Shown here: positions 1 to 11,479 of the stretch, in pieces | How positions within the stretch are numbered: position 1 is the stretch's first letter | Layout of the letters: the number at the start of each line of letters is the position of its first letter | Origin: Perilla frutescens | Lineage: Eukaryota; Streptophyta; Magnoliopsida; Lamiales; Lamiaceae | Assembly (NCBI GenBank): GCA_026008535.1 | Contig: BRKX01000013.1 | Location: 57,609,726-57,673,725, forward strand | DNA length: 64,000 nucleotides | Direction: 5' to 3' | Translations under genes and position numbers: made by a program | The notes under the pieces: model-generated | Told to the model about the DNA's origin: nothing | The model's input: the letters and a program-made list of their open reading frames with translations, nothing else | Databases searched by the model: none

Positions 1-438
1 GTTTTCATGGTCTAATTAAAGATGAAAAATAGAGGGAATGTATTTAAAATTCCAATCCAAAGTAAGTATCGTTTTGACTTCAAAATAGGTACTTAACAGA
101 TGTTAAATATAGTTTGTTAGTTTTTGGGACTAAAAGTGTCGAAAAATTAAACTTGATACCAAAATTGTACATTTTGAGAATAAAAATGTTTGGATCCTAT
201 TCTTACGGGACCAAAAGTGTAACTCACTCCATATACTTTGATCAATTTTAATCGTTCAAATACTCAATATTTTGTATTGCAAATCCAATTTGTTTAATTT
301 ATCGCCCAAAGTAAACAACACTCCAAATAAAGGCATAATTAAATGAATAGTAGTTATTGGCATACTTAAAGATAGTATCCAGTTACATGTGCAGAGCGAC
401 GAGTCTTGAAAAAATTGGCCAACTACGAGAAGGAATTA
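1..438. other. Upstream flank of WAKL-1, no gene seen
   Basis: AT-rich non-coding DNA. Phrases such as 'gggactaaaagtgtc' and 'gggaccaaaagtg' resemble the arms of the foldback element at 48,728-49,125, so part of this is probably transposon debris. The leader cassette found upstream of WAKL-2, -3 and -4 (W-box, TATA, leader exon with GTACGT donor) is not seen here. Confidence 0.5.
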
Positions 439-2822
439 ATGGCGCTGCCCTTAATAATCCGAGTCATATCATTCTTGTGTTTAACCTCAACTATGGCGTT
501 AGCAATATCTCTGTCTTTGCCTGGTTGTCAAGAAAAGTGTGGAAATGTGACCATTCCCTATCCTTTTGGGATTAACTCCAAATGTAGTGCAAATTCCTCC
601 TTCACTATCATCTGTCGACAAAGCTCGACCAATCCCCCAACACCATTGTTGAACTTGAGCAGCATGATTGTGGAAGTAGTAAATATTTCGCTCACTGGTA
701 GCATCACAGTTAATCAGCCAGTGTCCTCAGTGAAGTGCTCTAATGAGCATACTGTAGGATCTCTGCCTGTATCATTCAAGGGAAGTCCGTTTACAATCTC
801 AGCACGTTACAACTCATTGGTCATATTAGGCTGCATGAATTCAGTGTGGTTGCGTGCTAATGAGACGACGGTGGGAGGATGCATGGCCTTATGTGATTCT
901 AACTCCACAGACACCAGTTGCAATGGTGTTAACTGCTGCCAGACAACTATTCCAGTATCAATCAAGGAGTTCAAATATACTTACAAAACCACTGAAGTTA
1001 GCAGAAATGATAGCTTTTGTGATTATGTTTTTCCAGTTGAGAAGAAATGGTTCGAAGAGGATTACAAAAGCTATAAAGGCCTTTTTCCTAAGATGTCAAA
1101 TCCATTTAATCCAAAATTTGGATTTGCGCCGCTGGTTCTAGAGTGGGAATTCGGTGAACTCAAAGGTTATAGTGATGGTATTTGCAGATATTCTGATGAT
1201 TATTGTCTCTCATATCCTGATTATTATGGTGAAAGACAAGTTTATCTTAATGATGATTGTCAACGCAAACGTCACCAAGACTTGTGCAACCTATATCCCA
1301 CTCGATATCCCTGTCAAGTATCTGGTGATGCTGATGTAGCTTATACTAGTTATATTTATTCAAACTATTTTAGATATGATCATTATGTATATTATCAAGA
1401 TTACGTATCTTTAACCAAATACTGCTCTTGCCCTCGCGGGTATGAAGGTAACCCATATCTTCCAGAAAGATGTAGTGATATAGATGAATGCAGCGATGAA
1501 GCATTGAATCCCTGCGGATCATGGTCTTGTACCAATGAAATTGGCGGTTATAGATGTCAGGATAAAAAGGGCAAATATAAAACACGTGTAAAAATAGCAT
1601 TGATCAGTATTAGCAGTGGGATGGGAGCTTTAATTCTGCTACTCGTAGCATGGAAGTCCACAAAAGCTATTAAAAAAAGAATCAAAGCCAACCGCAGGCG
1701 CAAGTTTTTCAAGCGAAATGGAGGATTATTGTTGGAACAACAATTGTCTGCAACTGATAATGGCCTTGAGAAGGCCAAGTTGTACAGTTCCAAAGAGTTG
1801 ACACAAGCTACTGATAACTTCAATGAAAACCGTATACTTGGTCGTGGTGGCCAAGGTACTGTTTACAAAGGAATGTTGATGGATGGAAGGATTGTGGCAA
1901 TCAAGAAGTCTAAAAAGGTAGAGGAAGGTGATCTTGAATCTTTCATTAATGAGGTAGTTATTCTATCACAAGTGAACCACACAGGAATGTGGTTAAGCTA
2001 CTGCGATGCTGCCTGGAAACTGAAGTTCCTCTTCTCGTCTACGAGTTTGTTCCTAACGGCACACTTCTCCACCAAATCCACGAGCCTAATGAGGAATTCC
2101 CATTAACTTGGGAGATGCGTGTGAGAATTGCAAGAGAGGTAGCAGGCGCACTTGCCTACTTGCACTCCTCTGCATCTGCACCCATCTATCATAGGGATAT
2201 CAAGTCAACAAACATACTTTTGGATGCTAAGTATCGGGCCAAAATTTCAGATTTCGGGACATCAAGATCAATTGCTATTGATCAAACTCACCTAACTACA
2301 CGAGTACTGGGAACCTTCGGCTACTTTGATCCAGAATACTTCCAGTCAAGCCAGTTTACTGACAAGAGCGATGTCTACAGTTTTGGAGTGGTTATGGTGG
2401 AGCTCTTAACTGGGGAGAAAGCAATATCATCACTGAGATTAGAATTAGGGAGGAATTTAGCTACACATTTTGTGCACTCAATGGAGGAAGATCAACTGTT
2501 TGATATTGTTGATGCAAGGGTCCTGAGAGAAGGGAAGAGGGAAGAAATTGAGCATGTAGCTGAACTTGCTAGAAGATGTCTACATTTCAACGGGAAGAGA
2601 AGGCCAATGATGAAGGAAGTTGCAGCCGAGTTGGAAGCAATTCAAGAGGTAGAAGAATGCTCTAATGTTGTGCAAAATCATGATTCCAGGAGCAGAGAGT
2701 GTCATTCTGTTGAGATTGGTCATGAGTCTCATGACTTCTCTTCCACCTCGGAGAGCATGTATTTCGACTCCATCACCCCATTTTCACCGGAAGCTGATCA
2801 TCCATTGCTTGGTGAGACCTAA
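439..2822 (+). pseudogene. WAKL-1: wall-associated receptor kinase-like gene with a 2-bp frameshift
   Basis: Receptor kinase of the WAK/WAKL family, which binds cell-wall pectin and signals from the plasma membrane. ATG 439 is followed by a signal peptide, a cysteine-rich galacturonan-binding-type region (CQEKCGNVTIPYPFG), an EGF-Ca-like module (DIDEC, about 1,477), a membrane segment (about 1,591-1,660) and a kinase with GRGGQGTV and VAIKK. At 1,979-1,982 the sequence reads AACCACACAGG where the paralogues read AACCACAGG. This 2-bp gain shifts the frame and gives a stop at 2,104-2,106. The rest of the kinase (HRDIKSTN, DFG, DPEYF and the C-terminal tail) continues in the other frame to 2,822. 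It also reads LLRCC where the copies have LLGCC. The first codons differ from those of the other copies (MALPLIIR instead of MKSS), and no leader cassette lies upstream. A sequencing error is possible, but a pseudogene is more likely. If translated, the product stops within the kinase N-lobe. Confidence 0.85.
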
Positions 2823-3406
2823 ATAACAGTGCATTCTTTCATCTTAATCCATCAGATCAATAGAAAATCTTAAGCACTACTTTCATTCTGATCTGCTTTG
2901 GTTTGAATAATTTTTTTAAATCATCCTACTTCACATTGTGTTAATATTGTTATGGTTTTGATCTTGGATTGTTGCAAGAGCTTGCAGTGTATGTTCTGTA
3001 TTCAGTGTGTTTGTATTTTTAGACTTTGATATGTTGAAGTTTAATGCTTCTTGGTTGGTGATTATGTGTTAACAAATATTGTTGGAATTTACATGAACCA
3101 TGCTAACGAAGATTTACATTAACCGATAAATATTGGGATTAAAATGATAAAACCTCTTGAAATTTCATGAACTTCACAATAGTGTCTGCAAGTTTCAAAC
3201 CTGATATAGAGTATTAACATAACATTTCTACAGCAGAGGGAGCAATGAGTCATTTGCAGTGTTAACCGCGGTATTAGTATTTACATACGGGAAAGGCGTA
3301 AACACTAACACAAAACAACTAAAAGAATTCATAACCTAGATACAGTCCAAGCTAAATACATCAAGAGGGTTGACAGAAGACTTTCATGATCATATACCAT
3401 CACAGG
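2823..3406 (+). repeat. Duplicated flank: WAKL 3'UTR plus copied MAF1 3'UTR
   Basis: Shares long near-identical stretches with 13,856-14,490, 28,007-28,653 and 43,059-43,656. The 43-kb copy runs into the last exon of MAF1, so this copy contains MAF1 3'UTR-derived sequence in antisense to MAF1. Homology stops at the CACAGG near 3,406, the same point as in the other copies. Confidence 0.8.
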
Positions 3407-4366
3407 AAAATAAAAGCAGCTGCACGGCCCGCTGGTCCACAACCCAACTTAACAGAAAATAACCCAATAATAAATAATAGTATTTTCATATGGGAAAGGC
3501 AGAGGGAGCAAAGAGCACCAAAATGTAATAGAAAATCTCATGTGCTCAATTCATACGACCTAACAAAAATTGTTCCAGAAATGAATGATGTTTTTCAGTT
3601 CTTGGGAAGTCTCAGAATCATTGGATAGTTCTGCTACTAAAAAAATTAATCTAAAGCACGAGAAATTGGAAAAAAAATTAGAACAAAACTCATAAATTTT
3701 ATCCTCGAACACCCATTGGAATACCAAATGTAGAATAAAGGATCTCATCCAAATTTCGTGAGTTTGAAAACTAAGAGTTGAAACATTTACAGTTGACTTC
3801 GATGAAGATAGGCCATCTTGATTAAGAACGCACTTGTTAATTCCAAACTAGTTTCTCCATCTCTGAACACCATTATTGATTTAGATTTTAGAGTCGATTA
3901 TCCGATTAGGCATTTCATCGAACACCTCAGCTGCACAATTTGGAAGCAGTGCTTTCCAAGCAGTTTGCTTCCACTTGATTGAAAATCAAATAGTCGTTGA
4001 GTCGCTTTTGTGGCATTTTTTCCATCTCTTTTTTTTTTTTTTGAATTTATGAAGTAAACGAGAGCCAATAATTTAATTATTTAACACGCCAACAACACGA
4101 GCTAATCTCTCAAAGAAATTCCATCTCAACCATTCATTATACTCACAATAATACAGATGACTAAGCACAGACAGAGATGGCGACTGCTTTCCATTTACTT
4201 TCTTCACGACCGTTGACTCCTAATTCTGTATTTTTGTTGAAAAGTATGACAGCCAATAGATAAATTAGCTATATATTCTCTCAATTATTTTATAACTATA
4301 ATCAAGCTCAATTATTCTGCATATATATAAATGAAATATTTAGGCTGATATATATATATATATATA
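3407..4366. other. Intergenic DNA paralogous to about 37,150-39,290
   Basis: No gene seen. Segments at about 3,520-3,820 and 3,890-4,350 match the stretches downstream of WAKL-4 at about 37,150-37,420 and 38,740-39,270. Shared phrases include 'ctcatgtgctcaattc' and 'acagatgactaagcacagac'. The 37-39 kb paralogue carries in addition a solo LTR and a WAKL relic between the two matching blocks. Confidence 0.6.
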
Positions 4367-4946
4367 GGAAATGGATCAAATGAGAACCATTCCCTCAGGT
4401 GGGAACTAGGAAGTAATTTTTGGCAACTTTGTGGGAGGAGGGGTAATATAGTAATTCAATAATTCTTCCCTTTTGCTCTGAGCTAAAATGAGAATCGCAT
4501 GAGATTAAAATGATCGAAGTAGGAGGCTAAAATTGATATGACATTTTTCACTAGGGTTCACCGTTCACAATTAGGGTTTATTACGTTCCGATTAGAGCTC
4601 ATATGATCCCAACTAGTAATTATGAGATTCTCATTAGGGTTCACTATCCCCAAATAGGGTGTATTGCATTTCATTCCAATAAAATCATCGTTTCATTTTT
4701 GTTTATCAACACATGCTAAAATGAGAAATGCATGAGGCTAAAATGAGCGAAGTAAGAGGCTAAAATTGAATCTGGGCAATTTCTGAGTTCAGTTCCGATT
4801 TTGCCCTTAATGAGACGCGCGAATTGAAGATTTTCATTTTAATTACAAAATTACCACCGAAAATCTGAATTAATCTGGATCGTTCAGATTTTGGAATGGA
4901 GGGATGAGATTGGTTCCTAAATCCCACCTGGTGACTGGTTCTCCCC
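4367..4946. mobile_element. Element A: TIR element in a (TA)n tract
   Basis: About 580 bp between TA repeats. The left end (GAGAACCATTCCCTCAGG) and the reverse complement of the right end (GAGAACCAGTCACCAGG) form an imperfect terminal inverted repeat continuing into GGTGGGAACTAGGAA / GGTGGGATTTAGGAA. No ORF of note. The interior has several TAGGGTT phrases. It resembles Micron-type MITEs, which insert in TA microsatellites (family assignment is inference). Confidence 0.65.
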
Positions 4947-4983
4947 AGATATATCTATATATATATACATATATATATATATA

Positions 4984-5756
4984 GGGAACGGATCAAATGA
5001 GAACCCAGTCTCCATGTGAGAACTAGGAACTAATCTTATCCATCCATTGCTTTGATTTAGATGGCTAAGATTCGGTCAATTTTTGGTCAAAGGCGGAGTG
5101 GCAAACTTGTAATATTTGAGCATAATTTTCGGAAATCACATAGACAACACTTTAAAACCGTTGTCTATTCTTATAAATTTCGCTATGCTAAAATGAGAGT
5201 ACTATCATGCTATTATGAACATATATACATGCTAATATGAATATATATACATGCTAGTATGAACAGTTAATGTCCTACTATTAACGAACACTACTACTGC
5301 TATTATGAGTAAAATTTATGTGTTTATGAATATTTTTTCATGCTATTATGAATATTTTTTCATGCTATTATGTGTATACTTTCATGTTATCGTGAATATT
5401 TTGTCATGCTATTCTGAGTTTAACATCACGCTATTATGGACGAAAAAATATATTTTCGAATAAACATATGAACAATGGATCTTAAATGAAAGAGCACGAA
5501 AAGAGCTTTAATTTGATATATAATTTGCGTTAATCTAATGAAAAATGAGCAAGTTATGAATGTTTAAAGTTTAAATAAATTTTGTGTAAGGATGCTGATG
5601 TCAGCTTTGACCTAAGGTAAGTTTGACTTCCTCATATTTACCATTATGCCACCACCTTTTTATTTAAATCTGGACCATTGAGATTAAAACATTGTGTGGT
5701 TGAGATTAGTTCTTAGTTCCCACATGGGGAATGGTTCTCATGTGAACCCTACCCTC
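4984..5756. mobile_element. Element B: TIR element in a (TA)n tract, with CATGCTATTATGA repeats
   Basis: About 770 bp flanked by TA repeats. The left end contains ATGAGAACCCAGTCTCCATG and the reverse complement of the right end contains ATGAGAACCATTCCCCATG. Both continue into GTGRGAACTARGAACTAATCT. The interior (about 5,170-5,450) has a run of degenerate CATGCTATTATGAA units. Related to neighbouring elements A and C by the outward ATGAGAAC motif. Confidence 0.7.
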
Positions 5757-5798
<42 letters not shown>

Positions 5799-6998
5799 GG
5801 GGATGGTTCATATGAGAACACCTTGTTGGTGTGAGAAATGAGAACACATCTTACACAATCCAATTTAATGATCCAATGGTTGAGATTTAAGGTGGCAATT
5901 TCGTAACTAATAGGGCAAAAAATAAAGGAAGGAGGGCTATTTTCGTCCAAATCCATTAAAATTGATGATGTCAGCAATTAAAAAAAATCTTAAAAACTTT
6001 AATCGCCATAACTTCCTCATTTTTAATCCAATGCACAAATATATTAAATTAAAGCTCTCTTCATGCTCTTTCATTTAAGATGTCGAAAGGCTATGTTTGG
6101 ATGAAAAAATATGAACGAAAAATAAAAAAGAAATTTTTTTACGCGTGCCCAGGTTGTAAATGTTTTCGTTAGCATATAATAATTCTTCGTCAGCATTATG
6201 ATAACATATGAACGTATGCTAATGAAGCATTTGTCATATGCTAACATAATATATTCGATGTGCTAACAAAGAATTATCATAATGCTAACATAGTATAAAT
6301 TTATTAGGGTTTATTAAATCTCAATTATGGTTTATTTTATCTCGATTATGGTTTATTCCATCTAATTATCATTATTCTTTTGAAATTTAATTTTTTGTTT
6401 ATAGTTCTTAATTGATTATTATGGTTTATCCTATTCAATTATAATTTATAACGTATGTTGATAGAGTATTGTCATATGCTAACATAATTTATTCGCAATG
6501 CTGACGAACCAAAACTATAATGCTAACGTAGTACAAATATATTATTATTATGATTTCTTTCAACTCATTTAGGGTTTACCACATGCAATCAATGTTTATT
6601 TCATCTAATTAGGTTTATTTCATCCAATTATGATTTTTTCTATTTAATTAGGGTTTATTAAATCGAATTAGGTTTATAATTAATTTTTAGAATATTTTTT
6701 TCGCCAACAATATTTGAAAACTTTAATTAGCATAACTATAATGCTTCGTTAGCATTATGATAATACTTCGTTAGCATTATGATAATACTTCGTTTGCATA
6801 ACGATCTGTTATCAAATCCTCCGCGATTTTTATAAGAATTACCAAATTACAGTAATACCCCCGCGCGAAAAACTTTTCAGATATTACAAAATTGCCACCG
6901 TCTTTTTCATCAAATCTGGACCTTTGATTTTTGATGGATGTGTGGTGTGAGATGTGTTCTCATTTCTCACACAAGGTGTTATTTTTATATAACCCCAC

Positions 6999-7001
<3 letters not shown>
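5799..7001. mobile_element. Element C: TIR element in a (TA)n tract, with TTCGTTAGCATTATGA repeats
   Basis: About 1.2 kb between TA repeats. Left end: ACACCTTGTTGGTGTGAGAA. Reverse complement of right end: ACACCTTGTGTGAGAAATGA. Both lead into GAGAACACATCT. The interior holds many direct and inverted copies of a TTCGTTAGCATTATGATAAT-like unit (about 6,165-6,300 and 6,735-6,800). No protein-coding potential. Non-autonomous. Confidence 0.7.
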
Positions 7002-7032
<31 letters not shown>

Positions 7033-8889
7033 CGAAATTCTGAGCTCAGCTTTGTAAGTTATTTTTATTTTGGATATGATAGCGAAAAGGGTTTGCAAGA
7101 ACATATTACTGTTATTTGATTGCATGATCTTTAATTTTGTCTTTTCATTTACTACATTCTGCCTTGCCTTATTTTTGCTTCCAGTTTCGAGTTCATACTC
7201 CAAATTAACATACTTCATAAGTAACATTTTATTGGCCGGGCTTTTATTTTGGATGATAGATTAACGACATACTTTGACCTAAACAAATAAAAATAATTTT
7301 TTTTTAACTAAACTAAAAGATGTTGACCGCAATAATATATTTATTGTTCATAAATTAAATCCACAGTCTCACTCACATGCACATATTAATTAATTAATTC
7401 AAGAGTAAGGCAATTAATTGATGTTGATGAATAAAGACTTAAAATAGTGATGTTAATTTATATAGAATATGTAATTAGTGGAGAATTAGTTGATATGAAT
7501 GAATAAAAAATTACAATAGTAGAATTCTATTGAAACAAACATTTAAATTATAAAATATAATGTGTTAACATTCAGAAGTAACAACTTTTACTTAGTAAAT
7601 TATATAAATAATCATTTTTTAAAAACCTAATATTATTAGCCATTTTTGGGAGAGAATGTACAGTAATAGTCATATTAAAATTATTTACAATAATTGTAGA
7701 AATATAATAATATTTAATAAAAATTCTCTCTCCATTTCATATAAATAAGTGAGAACACTTGATTTGTAATAGATTTTTAGATATTTTCGAAGAATACTTT
7801 TTTTCTCAGAATTCTTTTGTGTTCCTTTTACACAAATTATGCATATATTCCTTGATTTTAACACAAGTGTTATTCCTGTAATTATCGTTTAACCCGTGCA
7901 GATGAAAATATTCATTGTTACTTTTTTTTTTGATGAAAATATTAATTGTAATTTATTTGACAGTATTTATATGAAGTTCGTTAGATATGGGATGTGTTTT
8001 TCTTTGATATGGGATGTGTTTATGTTCGTTACTCTATACAATTTTCTTTTACCTTAATATTTTAAAAACTTATTTTATTTTATTTTTACTCACACAACCA
8101 GGTTTATTTTATTTTTACTCACACAACCGACCTGGTGGTATTGAAGAGATCTTTGGTCTCCAAATAAATTCACTCTACCAATAGGTCATTCCCACCAGAA
8201 TAAAATAATTAAAAAAAAGGAAAAATAGCATTAATTCAAAAATACCCTTAATTACAAAATAAAAATTAAACAAAAAATCAAAATTGAAAACGAGAAATCA
8301 CGAGAAGATAGTATTCTCTCTCCTCACTTTCTTTTCTTCTTCAAGCACAATATTCTCTTTCCTACTACCCATCTTTTACTTCACGCAGTCACGCAGCAGC
8401 TCATCTCCACCAGCCCAGACCTCCCCCTGCAAGAAGTCGACAAACCACGATCTCCGGTCTTCTTGGGCATGCTGAAAAAATATATTGTAATACTTCGATT
8501 AACATATCGTGACACTTTGACTACATATTGTGACAGTCCGAAACCGAAATCATTTTATCAGTTGGTCGATAAAGATTGAAAATAGAAAAAATGAGTTGCA
8601 AATAGAATTTACCAAGGTTTTGGGCGTTGGGATCTCCTACTCTATATATCTATTTCACTGTCAAATTATAAAGTAGGAGTATCTATTTTACTTCAAATCA
8701 AAATATTAGAGATCATTATTAAATATGTTAAAAGTTATGTCAAAATTGAGAGATTTTTAACAACTAATCCTTTCTTCTTGTTGGTGTAATTATGTAGCAT
8801 TAATCAAACTTGGATTTATGTGAATTAAAGAAGCTAATGGAAGAAAATTAAAACTCGTGAATTTGATTGGAACATCAATTGAAATACCA
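7002..8889. other. Intergenic DNA, AT-rich, partly paralogous to 39,365-39,610
   Basis: 7,030-7,265 matches 39,365-39,610 (shared 'ctttgtaagttatttttatt' and 'cttgccttatttttgcttcc'), so elements A-C sit inside a duplicated block. A repeat containing 'tagtagaattctattgaa' occurs at 7,455-7,548, 9,468-9,560, 39,985-40,075 and partly at 40,200-40,260. The short ORF at 8,284-8,475 has no recognisable domain. Confidence 0.5.
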
Positions 8890-9151
8890 ATGGTTTGTGG
8901 GGTCGAAAAGACTTTTGAAGCACTTACAGTTGACTTGGAAGACTTTTGAAGATGGCCCAAAATCCAATCAGTGATAATTAAGTTAGAATTTATAGTGGAG
9001 TTCCAACTAATTAATTAGAATATTATAACCAAATTATAATTAGAATTCTGCTCTCATACATACATACATATATGTATTCTCTCTCTAGCTAGCTAGCTAT
9101 CATCTGGGTTACATCCAAAATCACAAAACAGGATTGGCTACGGCGAAGAAG
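8890..9151 (+). promoter_or_regulatory. Orphan WAKL promoter/leader cassette
   Basis: Same module as upstream of WAKL-2: W-box TTGACT at 8,930-8,935, 'ataaccaaattataattag', TATA-like 'catatatgtattctctc' near 9,065, then a leader exon ending AAG|GTACGT with the donor GT at 9,152. No WAKL coding sequence follows before the second cassette at about 10,915. It may be a dead remnant or a distal alternative promoter of WAKL-2. Confidence 0.6.
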
Positions 9152-9152
9152 G

Positions 9153-10900
9153 TACGTTCCTGATTTTTGTAACTTGATTTTAATTTTCATCATATCCTCA
9201 TCGTTCTAATTAATTGCAATTCGAATGTATTTTGACATGGTGTCCTTACTCTATTGATCAATATATATATTTCAGTCATCATGATGATGTGTATATTTTC
9301 GTATACGTTTTAATTCTTTAGTAGATATTTTCTTTAATCGCATAATAGGAACATGCATATTTTAATAATCTATATATTGTTCCATGCATTATGGTTAATT
9401 GCTTTAAAATACACAAATTTTGGGATTTTTTTTTATTTCTCACATTTTTTAAAAATATAGTTTTAATCTAGTTTATATAGAATGTGTAATTAGTGGAGAA
9501 TTAATTAATTGATATGGATTAATAAAAAATTACAATAGTAGAATTCTATTGAAACAAACTTTTATTAGATTTCCATCCATTTTTTATTCAATTTCAATTT
9601 GTGTTCGGTTTAGTTTAATTTTATAATTATTATTTTGACTTTATTTCATCCAGTTAGGGCTTATATTTATTTTTAATAATTATTTCTTATTTTTAGTTAA
9701 TATAATTGATTAATGGTGTTGGTTATTCTAAAATTAGGCTATGTACTTTTTTAAAAATTTTAACTTCTAATAATATTAAATGTTAATTATGATTGGTTAT
9801 ACTATAATAAAAATTATTTTTGTAATAAATATTTTTAAAATGTTAAATTTAATAGTGTCAGACAATAGTGGAATAGAAAATGTGGACTAGAATTTTTTTT
9901 TCCTCTTCCACACACACGTCTGTCCCCACATCGTTCCCCCCCCACCCCTCATCTCTCTCTCCCACAACACACATGCCACCCCTTCCCCTGTAATTTTCCA
10001 AATGAAATCTTCTATTCCACTTTTCTCTATCCCATTTCGTGTCCCATTTTAATTTTTATTCAATTTTTGTTAAATCTTTTCTTCAATTTCAATTTATTAT
10101 CGCTTAGATTAATTTTAGAATTATTATTTAGGGTTCATTCCACCCAATTAGGGTTTATATTTATTTTTTAATATTTATTTCTTATTTTTTAGTTAATATA
10201 ATTGATTAATATGGGTGATTATTCTAAAAATAGTGTATATAATTTTTTCAAAAATTACCTTTTAGCAATAAATGTGGATTATGATTTGTAATACTATAAT
10301 AAAATTTAATTTTCTAATAAATATTTTTAAAATATTAAATTTCATAGTGAAACACAATAGTGGTACATGAAAAGTGGACTAGATGATTTTATCCCGTAAT
10401 TTTCACTGTCCCCTCTCCTCCATTTTTTTAAACATATTGCAAATATATTTAAAAGCAATGTTTGAGATTTGGTGAAGAAGACAAATGAACATGTTTAGTC
10501 GTGCAATAATTTATATTTATATTGGTGCACGAATTGACAAGGGAGTTTAATAACTCGTACACATGTTCAACTTTGAATTGATGCACGAATGAAAGCCCTC
10601 ATATATTCATGTATTTACATGATTTTTCACTGATGCACGAATGAAAACCATCATGTATTTGCATATATGTACTATTTTAATTTGTACTTGTGCACGAGTA
10701 AACGCACTCGTGTGTTCGTGCATCGGTTCAAAAATGAAAGTGTGCATAAATACATAAATGATTCCACTTGTTTACTTTGACAATCTTAGGTCTTTTAATT
10801 TATTTTTATTGATGTATTTCAAACTTGGAATATTAATCATCCCACCGTCAGCTGGTGACTGAAACCAGTAACTTGACTCATTAACTCCACACCTACTATT
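9153..10900. repeat. AT-rich intergenic DNA with a direct repeat of a dispersed element family
   Basis: About 9,590-9,900 and about 10,050-10,395 are diverged direct repeats ('aattgattaat', 'ctataataaaa', 'aaaagtggactaga' / 'aaatgtggactaga'). The same family appears in reverse orientation at about 16,960-17,500 and 17,640-17,960 and in the matching 31-32 kb copy. 10,500-10,740 contains several GTGCACGAAT-type units. No gene seen. Confidence 0.5.
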
Positions 10901-10914
10901 GCCGTACGTGACGG

Positions 10915-11108
10915 TTGACTTGGAAAACTTTGGAATATAGTCCATGCATTTTAATTAATTTCAGTTATAACCAAATTATAATTAGCATTCTGCTCTCATA
11001 CATATATATCTTTATTCTCTCTAGCTATCATCTTGGTTACAAAACTAAGCTCAAAGGATTGGATTTTTTAGCTGATCTTCAACCAGCAGCAAAACTAGGG
11101 CGTAGAAG
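10915..11108 (+). promoter_or_regulatory. WAKL-2 promoter and leader exon
   Basis: W-box TTGACT at 10,915-10,920 (core site for WRKY factors), TATA-like CATATATATC at 11,001-11,010, a CT-rich stretch, then a leader exon ending at 11,108 in GTAGAAG|GTACGT. The layout is shared with the cassettes at 8,890, 24,985 and 32,345. The transcription start is not determined. WRKY control is inference from the conserved site. Confidence 0.6.
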
Positions 11109-11416
11109 GTACGTGGCTCGTTTTTCATAATACTTCGATATGGTGTGATTTTTTCATATAAATTATGTACATGATGAATGATGATCTATTGATGTGTATA
11201 GAATGTTCGTATACGTTTCCAATTCACTTTGCAGTTATACTTTAATCATATAACATCAACATGTGCATTTTGTATTTGAAAGCTCGATCGTATTTTAATT
11301 TTATATCGAGTAAAATTATGAAATCTTCATGTTCAACGTGAGATCGAATATTAAAAAATATTCCATTATTCTTTTATTAATTCTACAAACTCTAGCGTGA
11401 ACTTTCTACAAATTAG
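11109..11416 (+). other. WAKL-2 leader intron (predicted)
   Basis: Donor GTACGT follows AAG. The acceptor is the conserved 'tttctacaaattag' at 11,403-11,416, which recurs just before the ATG of WAKL-3, -4 and -5. Length 308 bp, close to WAKL-3 (303) and WAKL-5 (372). Between acceptor and ATG this copy has about 45 extra bases compared with WAKL-3 and WAKL-5. Confidence 0.6.
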
Positions 11417-11479
11417 TTGTTTGGACTGACATTCTTTGTCTGCAAATTAAATGGATTGTTGAAGAAATTGGAAGGAAGA

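Noticed and set aside
4550..4680. TAGGGTT phrases in element A as interstitial telomere repeats
   Set aside because: Isolated and unordered; no tandem TTTAGGG run.
8284..8475. 63-codon frame with Ser/Phe-rich start resembling a signal peptide
   Set aside because: Short, low complexity, no homologue recognised and no conserved copy in the paralogous blocks.
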